A stretch of DNA of 64,000 bases from Fictibacillus phosphorivorans. GTDB lineage: Bacteria; Bacillota; Bacilli; Bacillales; Fictibacillaceae. Within the stretch, counting starts at the first letter, position 1; every line of letters begins with the position of its first letter. Below are positions 17,239-24,980 of this stretch, piece after piece. The stretch is taken from positions 3,038,001 through 3,102,000 of the forward strand of contig NZ_CP015378.1 in the NCBI RefSeq assembly GCF_001629705.1. The letters are read 5' to 3'. Below the pieces are notes generated by a model. The model was not told the DNA's origin and ran no database searches. It saw only the letters and a list, made by a program, of their open reading frames with translations. The translations under genes were made by a program, and so were the position numbers.

Positions 17239-18954
17239 TTAGTCTTCCATCGTAGAGAGATCACCTGTTGGCAGATCAAGTTCCCAAGCTTTAAGTACAC
17301 GACGCATAATCTTACCGCTTCTTGTCTTTGGAAGCTTATCACGGAACTCAATTTCACGCGGTGCTGCATGTGCAGCAAGTCCTGCTTTTACAAAACCACG
17401 AATTTCCTCAATCAGTTCATCGCTTGCTTTATAACCAGAGCGAAGCGCAATGAACGCTTTAATAATCTCACCTCGAACAGGGTCGGGTTTTCCGATAACC
17501 CCAGCTTCCGCAACAGCTGGGTGTTCCACGAGTTTACTTTCCACTTCAAACGGCCCTACTCGTTCGCCTGAGGTCATGATCACATCATCAATTCTACCTT
17601 GGAACCAGAAGTACCCATCTTCATCCATATAAGCAGAATCTCCGGAAACATACCAGCCACCTGGCGTAAAATAGGAATCATATTTTTCAGGATTGTTCCA
17701 GATTGCACGCATCATGGACGGCCACCCTTTTTTGATGGCAAGGTTGCCCATTCGATACGGAGGTAAGATGTTGTCTTGGTCGTCAATAATTGCTGCTTCA
17801 ACTCCTGGGAACGGTTTACCCATCGATCCCGGTTTGATCTCCATCGCTGGGTAGTTACTGATCAGCTGTCCACCTGTTTCCGTCATCCACCAGTTATCAT
17901 GTATGCGTAAGTTAAACACCTTCATTCCCCATCTAACAACCTCAGGGTTAAGAGGTTCACCTACACTTAAAATATGTCGGAGTGAGGACATATCAAATTT
18001 CTTTACCACCTCGTCTCCAGCGCCCATCAACATACGAAACGCAGTTGGTGCACTGTACCAAACCGTTACACCATAGTTTTCAATGGTTCCATACCAATCT
18101 TCAGGTGAGAAACGACCACCGCGAATCACACTTGATGCGCCGTTCAGCCATGGACCGAATATGCCATAAGAAGTTCCAGTTACCCAACCAGGATCAGCTG
18201 TGCACCAGTATACATCGTCTTCTTTTAGATCGAGTACCCATTTTGAAGTCTGGAAATGCTGAAGCATGGCATTATGAACATGAAGGACACCTTTTGGTTT
18301 ACCCGTCGATCCGGATGTGTAGTGAAGGATCAGGCCGTCTTCACGATCAACCCATTCAATATCTAATTCTTTTGATGCTTTTTTCATCCGATCAAAATAA
18401 CTTACATACGGTCCCTCTTCTTTAACATCTTCTCCTACCAAAATAACATTCTTCAATTTTGACAGTTGATCAACTGGGACACGCTCTAAAAGGGCTGGCG
18501 TTGTAACGAGCACTTTAGCCTCACTATCTTCAAGCCTGTCTCTTACTGCTCCCTCCATGAATGCCTCAAACAATGGACCAACGATTGCTCCGAGTTTGAT
18601 CGCACCAAGAAACGTAAAATAAAGTTCAGGGGAACGCGGCATAAAGATGAAGACACGATCTCCTTTTTCAACACCTATTTGGCGTAACATATTACCTGCT
18701 TTGTTAGACATCTCTTTCATGTCTTTAAACGTATACTTCTCATCTCTATTTTGATCTGAGAAATAAAGAGCTACTTTGTTTTTTCGATGGGATGCCGCAT
18801 GACGGTCTATAGCTTCATATGCCATATTGACTCGTCCTGTCTTGTGCCAGGAGAATTCTTTTTCAATGTCTTTCCAATCAAATGCTCCGTATGTAGCCTC
18901 ATAATCTTGTAGATTAAAATCACCTTTTATAATCGGAAGCGCTTCCAGTTTCAT
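17239..18954 (-). CDS. acsA: Acetyl-CoA synthetase AcsA
   Basis: Converts acetate, ATP and CoA to acetyl-CoA, allowing growth on acetate after overflow. The 571-residue ANL enzyme shows TSGSTGKPKG (A3), the WWMTETGG core (A5) and the C-terminal A10 motif PKTRSGKIMRR with Lys548. That lysine is the site AcuA acetylates to switch the enzyme off and AcuC deacetylates. The divergent acuABC cluster encodes these modifiers. SD GGGAGAT precedes the ATG. A candidate TATAAT (18995-18990, minus) lies upstream; the cre-like site at 19047-19060 is at roughly -65 relative to it. Confidence 0.95.
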   Translation of the reverse strand: MKLEALPIIKGDFNLQDYEATYGAFDWKDIEKEFSWHKTGRVNMAYEAIDRHAASHRKNKVALYFSDQNRDEKYTFKDMKEMSNKAGNMLRQIGVEKGDRVFIFMPRSPELYFTFLGAIKLGAIVGPLFEAFMEGAVRDRLEDSEAKVLVTTPALLERVPVDQLSKLKNVILVGEDVKEEGPYVSYFDRMKKASKELDIEWVDREDGLILHYTSGSTGKPKGVLHVHNAMLQHFQTSKWVLDLKEDDVYWCTADPGWVTGTSYGIFGPWLNGASSVIRGGRFSPEDWYGTIENYGVTVWYSAPTAFRMLMGAGDEVVKKFDMSSLRHILSVGEPLNPEVVRWGMKVFNLRIHDNWWMTETGGQLISNYPAMEIKPGSMGKPFPGVEAAIIDDQDNILPPYRMGNLAIKKGWPSMMRAIWNNPEKYDSYFTPGGWYVSGDSAYMDEDGYFWFQGRIDDVIMTSGERVGPFEVESKLVEHPAVAEAGVIGKPDPVRGEIIKAFIALRSGYKASDELIEEIRGFVKAGLAAHAAPREIEFRDKLPKTRSGKIMRRVLKAWELDLPTGDLSTMED

Positions 18955-19046
18955 TGCTAAATCTCCCTTCCCTTTTGGATATCTCTTTAATTATATCATA
19001 TTATCAAAATTTTTTAACTTATTAGAACTATCTATAAAAACCACCA

Positions 19047-19060
19047 TGTAAACCCTTACA
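19047..19060. promoter_or_regulatory. cre-like CcpA site in the acsA-acuA intergenic region
   Basis: TGTAAACCCTTACA is a symmetric element matching the cre consensus at 13 of 14 positions (C instead of G at the centre). Its right half overlaps the likely acuA -35. CcpA control of acsA and acuABC is established in B. subtilis. Confidence 0.6.
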
Positions 19061-19082
19061 ACAACGTTTTATGATGTATAAT
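19055..19082 (+). promoter_or_regulatory. Sigma-A promoter of acuABC
   Basis: CTTACA (19055-19060), a 16-nt spacer and perfect TATAAT (19077-19082), about 33 nt before the acuA start. Confidence 0.65.
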
Positions 19083-19114
19083 AGAAGTTGGAAACCAACC
19101 TAGGTGGTGTAAAA

Positions 19115-19747
19115 ATGAATCATACCAAAACATACAACTGTGTAGCATTAAAGACGAGTCATGGAACGATTACAGTCGAAGGACCCGTATCAGCCGAAAC
19201 GTTAGAAGGTCTTTATTTTCATGAAGATTTAAAAGCGTTTAGACCGGCAAATGAACAAAAGAAAGCTGTAACTGAAATCGCTAGACTACCCGAAGGAAGA
19301 ATCATAATCGCCAAAAATAAAGATACCGTTATCGGTTATGTTACATACGTCTATCCAGATCCGCTTGAACGTTGGTCTGAAGGAAACATGGACAATCTAT
19401 TAGAACTAGGTGCGATCGAAGTTATACCTGAATATCGGAACTTTAAAGTTGGAAAAACACTATTAAAAGTATCCATGATGGATGATGCCATGGAAGACTA
19501 TATTATTATCACAACAGAATACTATTGGCACTGGGATTTAAAAGGAACCAAGCTATCCGTTTGGGATTACCGAAAAGTCATGGAAAAAATGATGAACGCA
19601 GGCGACCTGGAATATATGGCAACAGATGATCCTGAGATCAGTTCGCATCCGGCCAATTGTTTAATGGTCCGCATCGGAAAAAGAATTGACTTAGACACGA
19701 TCCAACAGTTTGACCGATTGCGTTTTAAAAATCGTTTTATGTATTAA
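19115..19747 (+). CDS. acuA: Protein acetyltransferase AcuA
   Basis: GNAT-family enzyme of 210 aa that acetylates the active-site lysine of AcsA and inactivates it. The GNAT core includes the LLELGAIEVIPEYRNFKVGKTLL stretch, with R-x-x-x-x-G-K-x-L in the acetyl-CoA binding loop. The ATG at 19115 has AGGTGG 7 nt upstream and gives the same length as B. subtilis AcuA; an in-frame start 27 nt further up would precede that site. First gene of acuABC. Confidence 0.94.
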   Translation: MNHTKTYNCVALKTSHGTITVEGPVSAETLEGLYFHEDLKAFRPANEQKKAVTEIARLPEGRIIIAKNKDTVIGYVTYVYPDPLERWSEGNMDNLLELGAIEVIPEYRNFKVGKTLLKVSMMDDAMEDYIIITTEYYWHWDLKGTKLSVWDYRKVMEKMMNAGDLEYMATDDPEISSHPANCLMVRIGKRIDLDTIQQFDRLRFKNRFMY

Positions 19748-19791
19748 TCCAATCAGTAGACGAGAGAGAAAACAAATGGGAGTGTTGGGAA

Positions 19792-20442
19792 ATGATCGTT
19801 CAAAATATGATGCAAAAAAATGTTGTAACGATTCATGAAAACGAAACGATCGGTACAGCCATACAGTTAATGCTTGAAAAAGACATCCGAAACTTACCGG
19901 TGATCGACAAAGAAGGAGACTTACTGGGACTTGTAACAGATCGTGAAGTAAAAGATGCGAGTCCTTCTATCTTTCATCAAAATGAGCATCCAGAAGATTT
20001 TGAGAAACCGGTTTCGAGCATAATGAAACAAGCTATCTTTTCAGCTCATCCTTTCGACATAGCAGAAGAACTTTCTACAATTTTTTATGAACACAATGTG
20101 AGCTGTATTCCCGTGTTGGAAGAGTCGAAGTTAGTTGGTCTAGTAACAGAAAGAGAGATGTTACATGCCTTCATCCTTTTGACAGGTACTCATCAACCGG
20201 GATCTCATCTAGAAGTTGTCGTACCGAACGAAGCTGGTGAACTAGCTAAAGTAGCGAGTGTCTTGAAGGATTTCCACTTGAACATCAGCTCGGTTCTCGT
20301 CTACCCTTCTCATAATGAGAGAGAGAAGATTATCGTATTTCGCGTGGGAACAATGAACCCGCTTCCAGTCATCGAACACTTAATTGACAACGGCTATGAA
20401 GTCAAATGGCCACCTGTTCCGGGTGAACGCGATGAAAAATGA
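19792..20442 (+). CDS. acuB: AcuB, CBS-CBS-ACT protein
   Basis: The 216-residue protein has two CBS motifs (about 7-60 and 78-135; both contain V-T-x-R-E signatures) and a C-terminal ACT-like domain (about 140-210). Such proteins sense adenine nucleotides through CBS and small molecules through ACT. AcuB is required for normal acetoin/butanediol use in B. subtilis, but its biochemical role is unsettled. A GGGAG site precedes the ATG. The end overlaps the acuC start by 11 nt, indicating coupling. Confidence 0.94.
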   Translation: MIVQNMMQKNVVTIHENETIGTAIQLMLEKDIRNLPVIDKEGDLLGLVTDREVKDASPSIFHQNEHPEDFEKPVSSIMKQAIFSAHPFDIAEELSTIFYEHNVSCIPVLEESKLVGLVTEREMLHAFILLTGTHQPGSHLEVVVPNEAGELAKVASVLKDFHLNISSVLVYPSHNEREKIIVFRVGTMNPLPVIEHLIDNGYEVKWPPVPGERDEK

Positions 20443-21586
20443 TTCTGTATTTGTTTATTCACCAGACCTTTTAGGATATAAGTTCAGTGAGACGCATCCT
20501 TTCAACCAGCTAAGAGTACAGCTTGCTTATGAGCTATTAAGAGATTCAGGTTGTTTGGAAGACGATCAAATTATTAAACCTAGACAAGCAACAGATGAAG
20601 AAATCATGTTGATCCATGATCCAGGGTATGTGGAAGCTGTAAAGCAGGCTGGAAAAGGACAGCTTAATCGGGAGATCGCTCTAAATTATGGACTCGGCAC
20701 AGAGGATACACCCATATTCCCAAACATGCATGAAGCGAGCAGTTGGATTGTCGGTGCCACTCTTACAGCCGTAGATCATGTGATGGAGGGAAAAGCCAAG
20801 CATGCTCTTAGTCTAAGTGGAGGGCTTCATCATGGGTTTAGAGGAAAAGCTTCTGGGTTCTGTATCTACAATGACAGCTCCATTGCCATTGAATACATGA
20901 AACGTAAATATAAAGCGCGTGTTTTATATGTTGATACAGATGCTCATCATGGTGATGGTGTACAATGGGCTTTCTATGATGATCCAGATGTTTGTACCCT
21001 TTCCATCCACGAAACAGGGCGCTACTTGTTTCCTGGAACAGGATCGATTCATGAAAAAGGAGCTGGCAAAGGATATGGCTTTTCTTTCAATGTTCCTGTC
21101 GATGCCTTTACTGAAGATGAATCCTTCTTAGAGTGCTATGAAAAGAGCTTGTGGGAAGTTGCAGAATTTTTTAAACCGGACGTTATCATTACCCAAAATG
21201 GTGTTGACGCTCATTACTACGATCCTTTAACCCACTTATCTGTAACCATGAAAACGTATACAGAAATTCCAAGGATCGCAAAGAAAGTAGCTGAAAAATA
21301 TTGCGGAGGCCGCTGGATTGCAACAGGCGGTGGCGGTTACGATATTTGGCGTGTCGTTCCGAGAGCGTGGTCTTATTTATGGTGCGTGATGAACGATCAA
21401 GCACCTTCCGGACAAATCGCAGAGAACTGGCTAAAGCGTTGGACGAGTGAAGCCAAGCACCCTCTTCCTCCTACATGGGAAGATGAATCCGGAATCTATA
21501 AGCCGATTCCAAGAAAAGATGAGATTACATCCAAAAACAGAGCAACATTGGAAAAGAGTTTGTATTCCATTAAAAAGAGTTCATAA
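20432..21586 (+). CDS. acuC: AcuC, class I HDAC-like protein deacetylase
   Basis: Zinc-dependent deacetylase of 384 aa that reverses AcuA acetylation of AcsA. Active-site motifs are SGGLHHGFRGKASGFCIYND, VDTDAHHGDGVQ (Zn Asp/His) and TGGGGYD. I use the ATG at 20432 because it begins the HDAC fold (MKNDSVFVYSPDLLGYKFS) and overlaps acuB; the longer reading frame runs inside acuB. It ends the acuABC operon at a strong terminator. Confidence 0.95.
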   Translation: MKNDSVFVYSPDLLGYKFSETHPFNQLRVQLAYELLRDSGCLEDDQIIKPRQATDEEIMLIHDPGYVEAVKQAGKGQLNREIALNYGLGTEDTPIFPNMHEASSWIVGATLTAVDHVMEGKAKHALSLSGGLHHGFRGKASGFCIYNDSSIAIEYMKRKYKARVLYVDTDAHHGDGVQWAFYDDPDVCTLSIHETGRYLFPGTGSIHEKGAGKGYGFSFNVPVDAFTEDESFLECYEKSLWEVAEFFKPDVIITQNGVDAHYYDPLTHLSVTMKTYTEIPRIAKKVAEKYCGGRWIATGGGGYDIWRVVPRAWSYLWCVMNDQAPSGQIAENWLKRWTSEAKHPLPPTWEDESGIYKPIPRKDEITSKNRATLEKSLYSIKKSS

Positions 21587-21590
21587 AGAA

Positions 21591-21620
21591 AGAGGACTAG
21601 ATCATTTAGTCCTCTTTTTC
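21591..21620 (+). terminator. Intrinsic terminator of acuABC
   Basis: AGAGGACTA/TAGTCCTCT stem with a 7-nt loop followed by TTTTTC. Confidence 0.88.
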
Positions 21621-21754
21621 TATGTTTTTAAGCCTGAAAATAGCTGTAGAAGACAAGCATTTTAATGTTTATGTTCATAATTTCACGGTAATCGAAAATA
21701 ATTTCGCGGATAAAAACTTTTAAACACTTTTCGACAAAACCATTAGACCCACAA

Positions 21755-21789
21755 CAAAAAAAACCGACCCATCCATTGAAGGGTCAGTT
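21755..21789 (-). terminator. Intrinsic terminator of ccpA-mtnN
   Basis: AACTGACCC/GGGTCGGTT stem (9 bp, one G-U) with T8 on the minus strand, right after the mtnN stop. Confidence 0.85.
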
Positions 21790-21803
21790 AATCAAAGTCA
21801 CAA

Positions 21804-22505
21804 CTATAAGGATTCGATGATGGTTTCGACCATGTCCGATGAACGGCGTGCAGCTAATGCTGTGAATTCAGCAAAGCTAGCAGGTGCTTCACCATTTGCT
21901 TTATCAGAGATCGAACGGATAATCACGAATGGTACTTCATTTAAGAATGAAGCCTGTGCCACTGCTGATCCCTCCATCTCGATACAAGTTCCATTAAAGA
22001 GAGCAGAATATACTTCAACCAGTTCACGATCAGCAATAAACTGATCACCGCTTAATACTTTTCCGATCTTCACTTTCGGTCCTTGTAATCGTTCTGCTGC
22101 TGTTTCTGCCAGTTTTACTAACTGAGCATCTGCTCTAAATTCAGAATCAAAAGCAAACATCGGAATCGTTCCTTTAGGAAAATCAGGGCTTAATGCTGAA
22201 GCATCCATATCATGCTGCATCGCACTAGACGAAATGACAATGTCCCCTACTTCCAGTTCAGGATCAAGTGCACCTGCTACTCCCGTAAAAAGAACATGAG
22301 TGACTTGAAAGCGATCGATAAGAATCTGAGTGGTAATCGCTGCGTTAACTTTCCCTACGCCAGACTTACATAAAACGATCTCTTTGTTATGATGTGTGCC
22401 TTCATAAAATTTATTTTGAGCAAAAACGCTTTCCCCATAGATATCCAGTGCTTCTTTCATATAAACGATTTCCTCGTCCATCGCACCGATGATGCCAATC
22501 CTCAC
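21804..22505 (-). CDS. mtnN: 5'-methylthioadenosine/S-adenosylhomocysteine nucleosidase
   Basis: Cleaves MTA and SAH (and 5'-deoxyadenosine) to adenine and a ribosyl product, feeding methionine salvage and relieving methylase inhibition. The fold is nucleoside phosphorylase type, with GAMDEE, FTGVAGAL, CIEMEGSAVAQ and IIRSISDKA motifs. GTG 22503-22505 is preferred: GAGGTGG lies upstream and the product then begins MRIGIIGAMDEE. A GTG three codons earlier overlaps that site. Length is 233 aa. It starts about 20 nt after ccpA, so it is probably co-transcribed with the regulator. Confidence 0.94.
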   Translation of the reverse strand: MRIGIIGAMDEEIVYMKEALDIYGESVFAQNKFYEGTHHNKEIVLCKSGVGKVNAAITTQILIDRFQVTHVLFTGVAGALDPELEVGDIVISSSAMQHDMDASALSPDFPKGTIPMFAFDSEFRADAQLVKLAETAAERLQGPKVKIGKVLSGDQFIADRELVEVYSALFNGTCIEMEGSAVAQASFLNEVPFVIIRSISDKANGEAPASFAEFTALAARRSSDMVETIIESL

Positions 22506-22526
22506 TTCGCCCACCTCAACACTTCG

Positions 22527-23528
22527 TTATTGTTTTGTTGAATCTCTGAATTGAATACGATGAGGCAACACTACCGTATGTTCTTCAACTGTTTCTTTGT
22601 TCATCAATTTTGTTAACAATCGCATCGCTACCGCACCGATATCATACATCGGTTGAACGACTGTTGATAATGTTGGACGAACCATCGTAGCCAGTCTTGT
22701 GTTATCGAATCCGATAACTTCAAGATCTTCCGGTACGCTCAAACCTCGATCTTGTGCACCGTGAATCACACCTAATGCCATCTCATCCGTACCTACAAAA
22801 ACAGCTGAAGGTTTGTTTCCACTCTCTAAGAAGCTTTCGATCGCCTCAATTCCAGAATCATATGTGTATTCTCCAACGAATACTTGACTCTCATCAACCT
22901 TCTTACCATGCTCTTCTAACGCTTTTCGGTAACCATTGAACTTATAATAGCCGTTGATTGGATCTTCTAGTGGTCCTGTTACCATCGCAACAGAAGAATG
23001 ACCTTTTTCAAGCAAGTGAGAGACTGCTTCATAAACAGCATTTTGATAGTCGATGTTTACAGATGGAACTTCTTCGTTCATATCCACTGTAGCTGCCATA
23101 ACGATCGGAACAGCTGCACGCTTGAATTCTTCTACATGCTCTTCAGTAATCTTACCGCCCATGAATACAATTCCATCCACCTGCTTACCTAATAAGGTGT
23201 TTAAAAGATGGATTTCTTTTTCCTTGTTCTGATCAGAGTTACAAAGAATGATATTATATTTGTACATGGTTGCAATATCTTCAATCCCACGAGCTAATTC
23301 TGCAAAAAAGATGCTAGAGATATCTGGGATTATAACGCCGACCGTTGTTGTTTTCTTACTTGCAAGTCCTCGGGCTACTGCATTCGGTCGGTAACCTAAC
23401 CTTTCAATCGCTTCTAGTACTTTCTTTCTAGTAGATGGCTTGACGTTTGGGTTTCCGTTAACAACACGAGAAACCGTTGCCATTGAGACACCTGCCTCAC
23501 GAGCTACATCATAAATTGTTGTATTCAA
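22527..23528 (-). CDS. ccpA: Catabolite control protein A
   Basis: LacI/GalR regulator of 333 aa: N-terminal HTH ([20 protein letters not shown]) with hinge helix [17 protein letters not shown], then a periplasmic-binding-protein-like core. CcpA with HPr(Ser46-P) binds cre sites and represses or activates carbon genes. Two cre-like sites lie in this window (acuA/acsA and megL). The initiation codon is TTG behind GGAGG (spacing 8), which may hold its level down. The adjacent aroA gene is the usual neighbour in Bacilli; mtnN downstream is less usual. Confidence 0.96.
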   Translation of the reverse strand: MNTTIYDVAREAGVSMATVSRVVNGNPNVKPSTRKKVLEAIERLGYRPNAVARGLASKKTTTVGVIIPDISSIFFAELARGIEDIATMYKYNIILCNSDQNKEKEIHLLNTLLGKQVDGIVFMGGKITEEHVEEFKRAAVPIVMAATVDMNEEVPSVNIDYQNAVYEAVSHLLEKGHSSVAMVTGPLEDPINGYYKFNGYRKALEEHGKKVDESQVFVGEYTYDSGIEAIESFLESGNKPSAVFVGTDEMALGVIHGAQDRGLSVPEDLEVIGFDNTRLATMVRPTLSTVVQPMYDIGAVAMRLLTKLMNKETVEEHTVVLPHRIQFRDSTKQ

Positions 23529-23577
23529 AAAAAATCCTCCTTATATACTGCATATCCGACAGCTATGTAATGCTATT

Positions 23578-23606
23578 ATCATACGATAAAGTAGTAAAGT
23601 AGGCAA
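23578..23606 (-). promoter_or_regulatory. Sigma-A promoter of ccpA
   Basis: Minus-strand TTGCCT (23606-23601), a 17-nt spacer and TATGAT (23583-23578), giving a leader of about 45 nt. Confidence 0.65.
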
Positions 23607-23666
23607 CGAATAGAGACATGTTTCACCATTTATTCATACATTAAAAAAAGAAGTAAATAAAATGCA

Positions 23667-23696
23667 CCTATTTTACTTATTTTTGGCTAAAATAGG
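23667..23696. repeat. Inverted repeat between aroA terminator and ccpA promoter
   Basis: CCTATTTTA and TAAAATAGG are perfect 9-bp arms 12 nt apart. There is no T tract, so it is not an intrinsic terminator. It sits about 60 bp upstream of the ccpA -35. Confidence 0.6.
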
Positions 23697-23733
23697 CAGA
23701 ATCATACACTTTTTCAGAGTTGTTGTTCCTATA

Positions 23734-23773
23734 CAAAAAAACCGGCCGCATTTGTTACAAAAGCTGACCGGTT
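23734..23773 (-). terminator. Intrinsic terminator of aroA
   Basis: AACCGGTCAGC and GCGGCCGGTT arms end in a T7 run on the minus strand, directly after the aroA stop. Confidence 0.8.
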
Positions 23774-23782
23774 CTTTATTTC

Positions 23783-24871
23783 TTACACCATCTGATTTAG
23801 TTTAAGAAAACGAGAAGAAACAAGTTCTTCAACAAATTCTTGAAATTCCTCGATGTTCATCTGCTGTGCAGCATCCGATAAAGCTACGGCTGGGTCTGGA
23901 TGTACTTCTGCCATTACTCCGTCCGCTCCGATGGCAAAAGCAGCCTTTGCTGCTGGAAGGAGCAAATCTTTTCTACCGGTTGAATGTGTTACATCTACAA
24001 ACACAGGCAGATGTGTTTCTTGTTTTAATATAGGAACAGCCGTAATATCCAATGTGTTTCGCGTTGCTCGTTCATACGTTCTGATACCTCTTTCACACAG
24101 GATAATCTGTCCGTTTCCTTGGGACATGATATATTCCGCGGAGTTAATGAACTCATCGAGTGTTGCAGCAAGACCCCTTTTTAATAGGACAGGCTTATTG
24201 AGCCTTCCAGCTGCTTTTAATAGCTCATAGTTCTGCATGTTTCTAGCACCAATTTGAATGATGTCTAAATACTCACATGCCATTTCTAAGTCTTGTGGAT
24301 GCACAATTTCACTGATGACCGCACAATTGTATTCATCTGCTACTCTTTTCAGAATCTGAAGTCCTTCCAAGCCTAAACCTTGGAAATCATAAGGTGACGT
24401 TCGAGGTTTGAACGCTCCTCCTCGCAAAAGCTTTATGCCATTCTTCGTAACAGCATCGGCTACTAAAGCGGTTTGTTCATAACTCTCTACAGCACATGGT
24501 CCAGCAATCAATATTGGATTACCGTTGCCAATCTCCTGACCTTTAATAGAAATCACCGTGTCTTCAGGTCTCTGTTTTCTCGAGACTAGGAGTTCTTTTT
24601 TGTGATTCACTTCTTGTAGTTCAAGACCTGCCTTAAATATCTCTTTAAAAAGATGGTGAAGCGTGCTCGTTTCAAAGGGTCCTTCGTTCTCTGATGAAAC
24701 GAGATCTAACATATGTCTTTCTCTTACAGGATCGTACTTCTTCATACCTTGATCGGATTTGATCTTACCGATTCGCTGAACAAGTTCACCTCGTTTGTTG
24801 ATCAACGCTAATAATTCTTTATTTACTTCATCAAGCTCGGTTCGTAACGTACTTAACTCTATATGATTCAT
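23783..24871 (-). CDS. aroA: Bifunctional chorismate mutase / DAHP synthase
   Basis: First enzyme of aromatic amino acid synthesis, condensing PEP and erythrose 4-phosphate to DAHP. The 362-residue protein carries an AroQ-type chorismate mutase domain (about 1-90; [19 protein letters not shown]) that acts as an allosteric sensor of chorismate/prephenate, and a KDSA-like DAHP synthase barrel (about 95-362; [33 protein letters not shown]). It is the aroA(G) of B. subtilis, not EPSP synthase. Confidence 0.96.
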   Translation of the reverse strand: MNHIELSTLRTELDEVNKELLALINKRGELVQRIGKIKSDQGMKKYDPVRERHMLDLVSSENEGPFETSTLHHLFKEIFKAGLELQEVNHKKELLVSRKQRPEDTVISIKGQEIGNGNPILIAGPCAVESYEQTALVADAVTKNGIKLLRGGAFKPRTSPYDFQGLGLEGLQILKRVADEYNCAVISEIVHPQDLEMACEYLDIIQIGARNMQNYELLKAAGRLNKPVLLKRGLAATLDEFINSAEYIMSQGNGQIILCERGIRTYERATRNTLDITAVPILKQETHLPVFVDVTHSTGRKDLLLPAAKAAFAIGADGVMAEVHPDPAVALSDAAQQMNIEEFQEFVEELVSSRFLKLNQMV

Positions 24872-24980
24872 AAATGAGCACCTCAGTATTTATATAATGT
24901 AAGAAATATGATACATTTCTAATAATTAGGACGTTAATAAGACTACCTATACATCTATCGTAACAAAAAGAGGTGCCTTC

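Noticed and set aside
17982..18425. A 147-codon plus-strand frame inside acsA
   Set aside because: Antisense shadow of acetyl-CoA synthetase; no start signal and no known fold.
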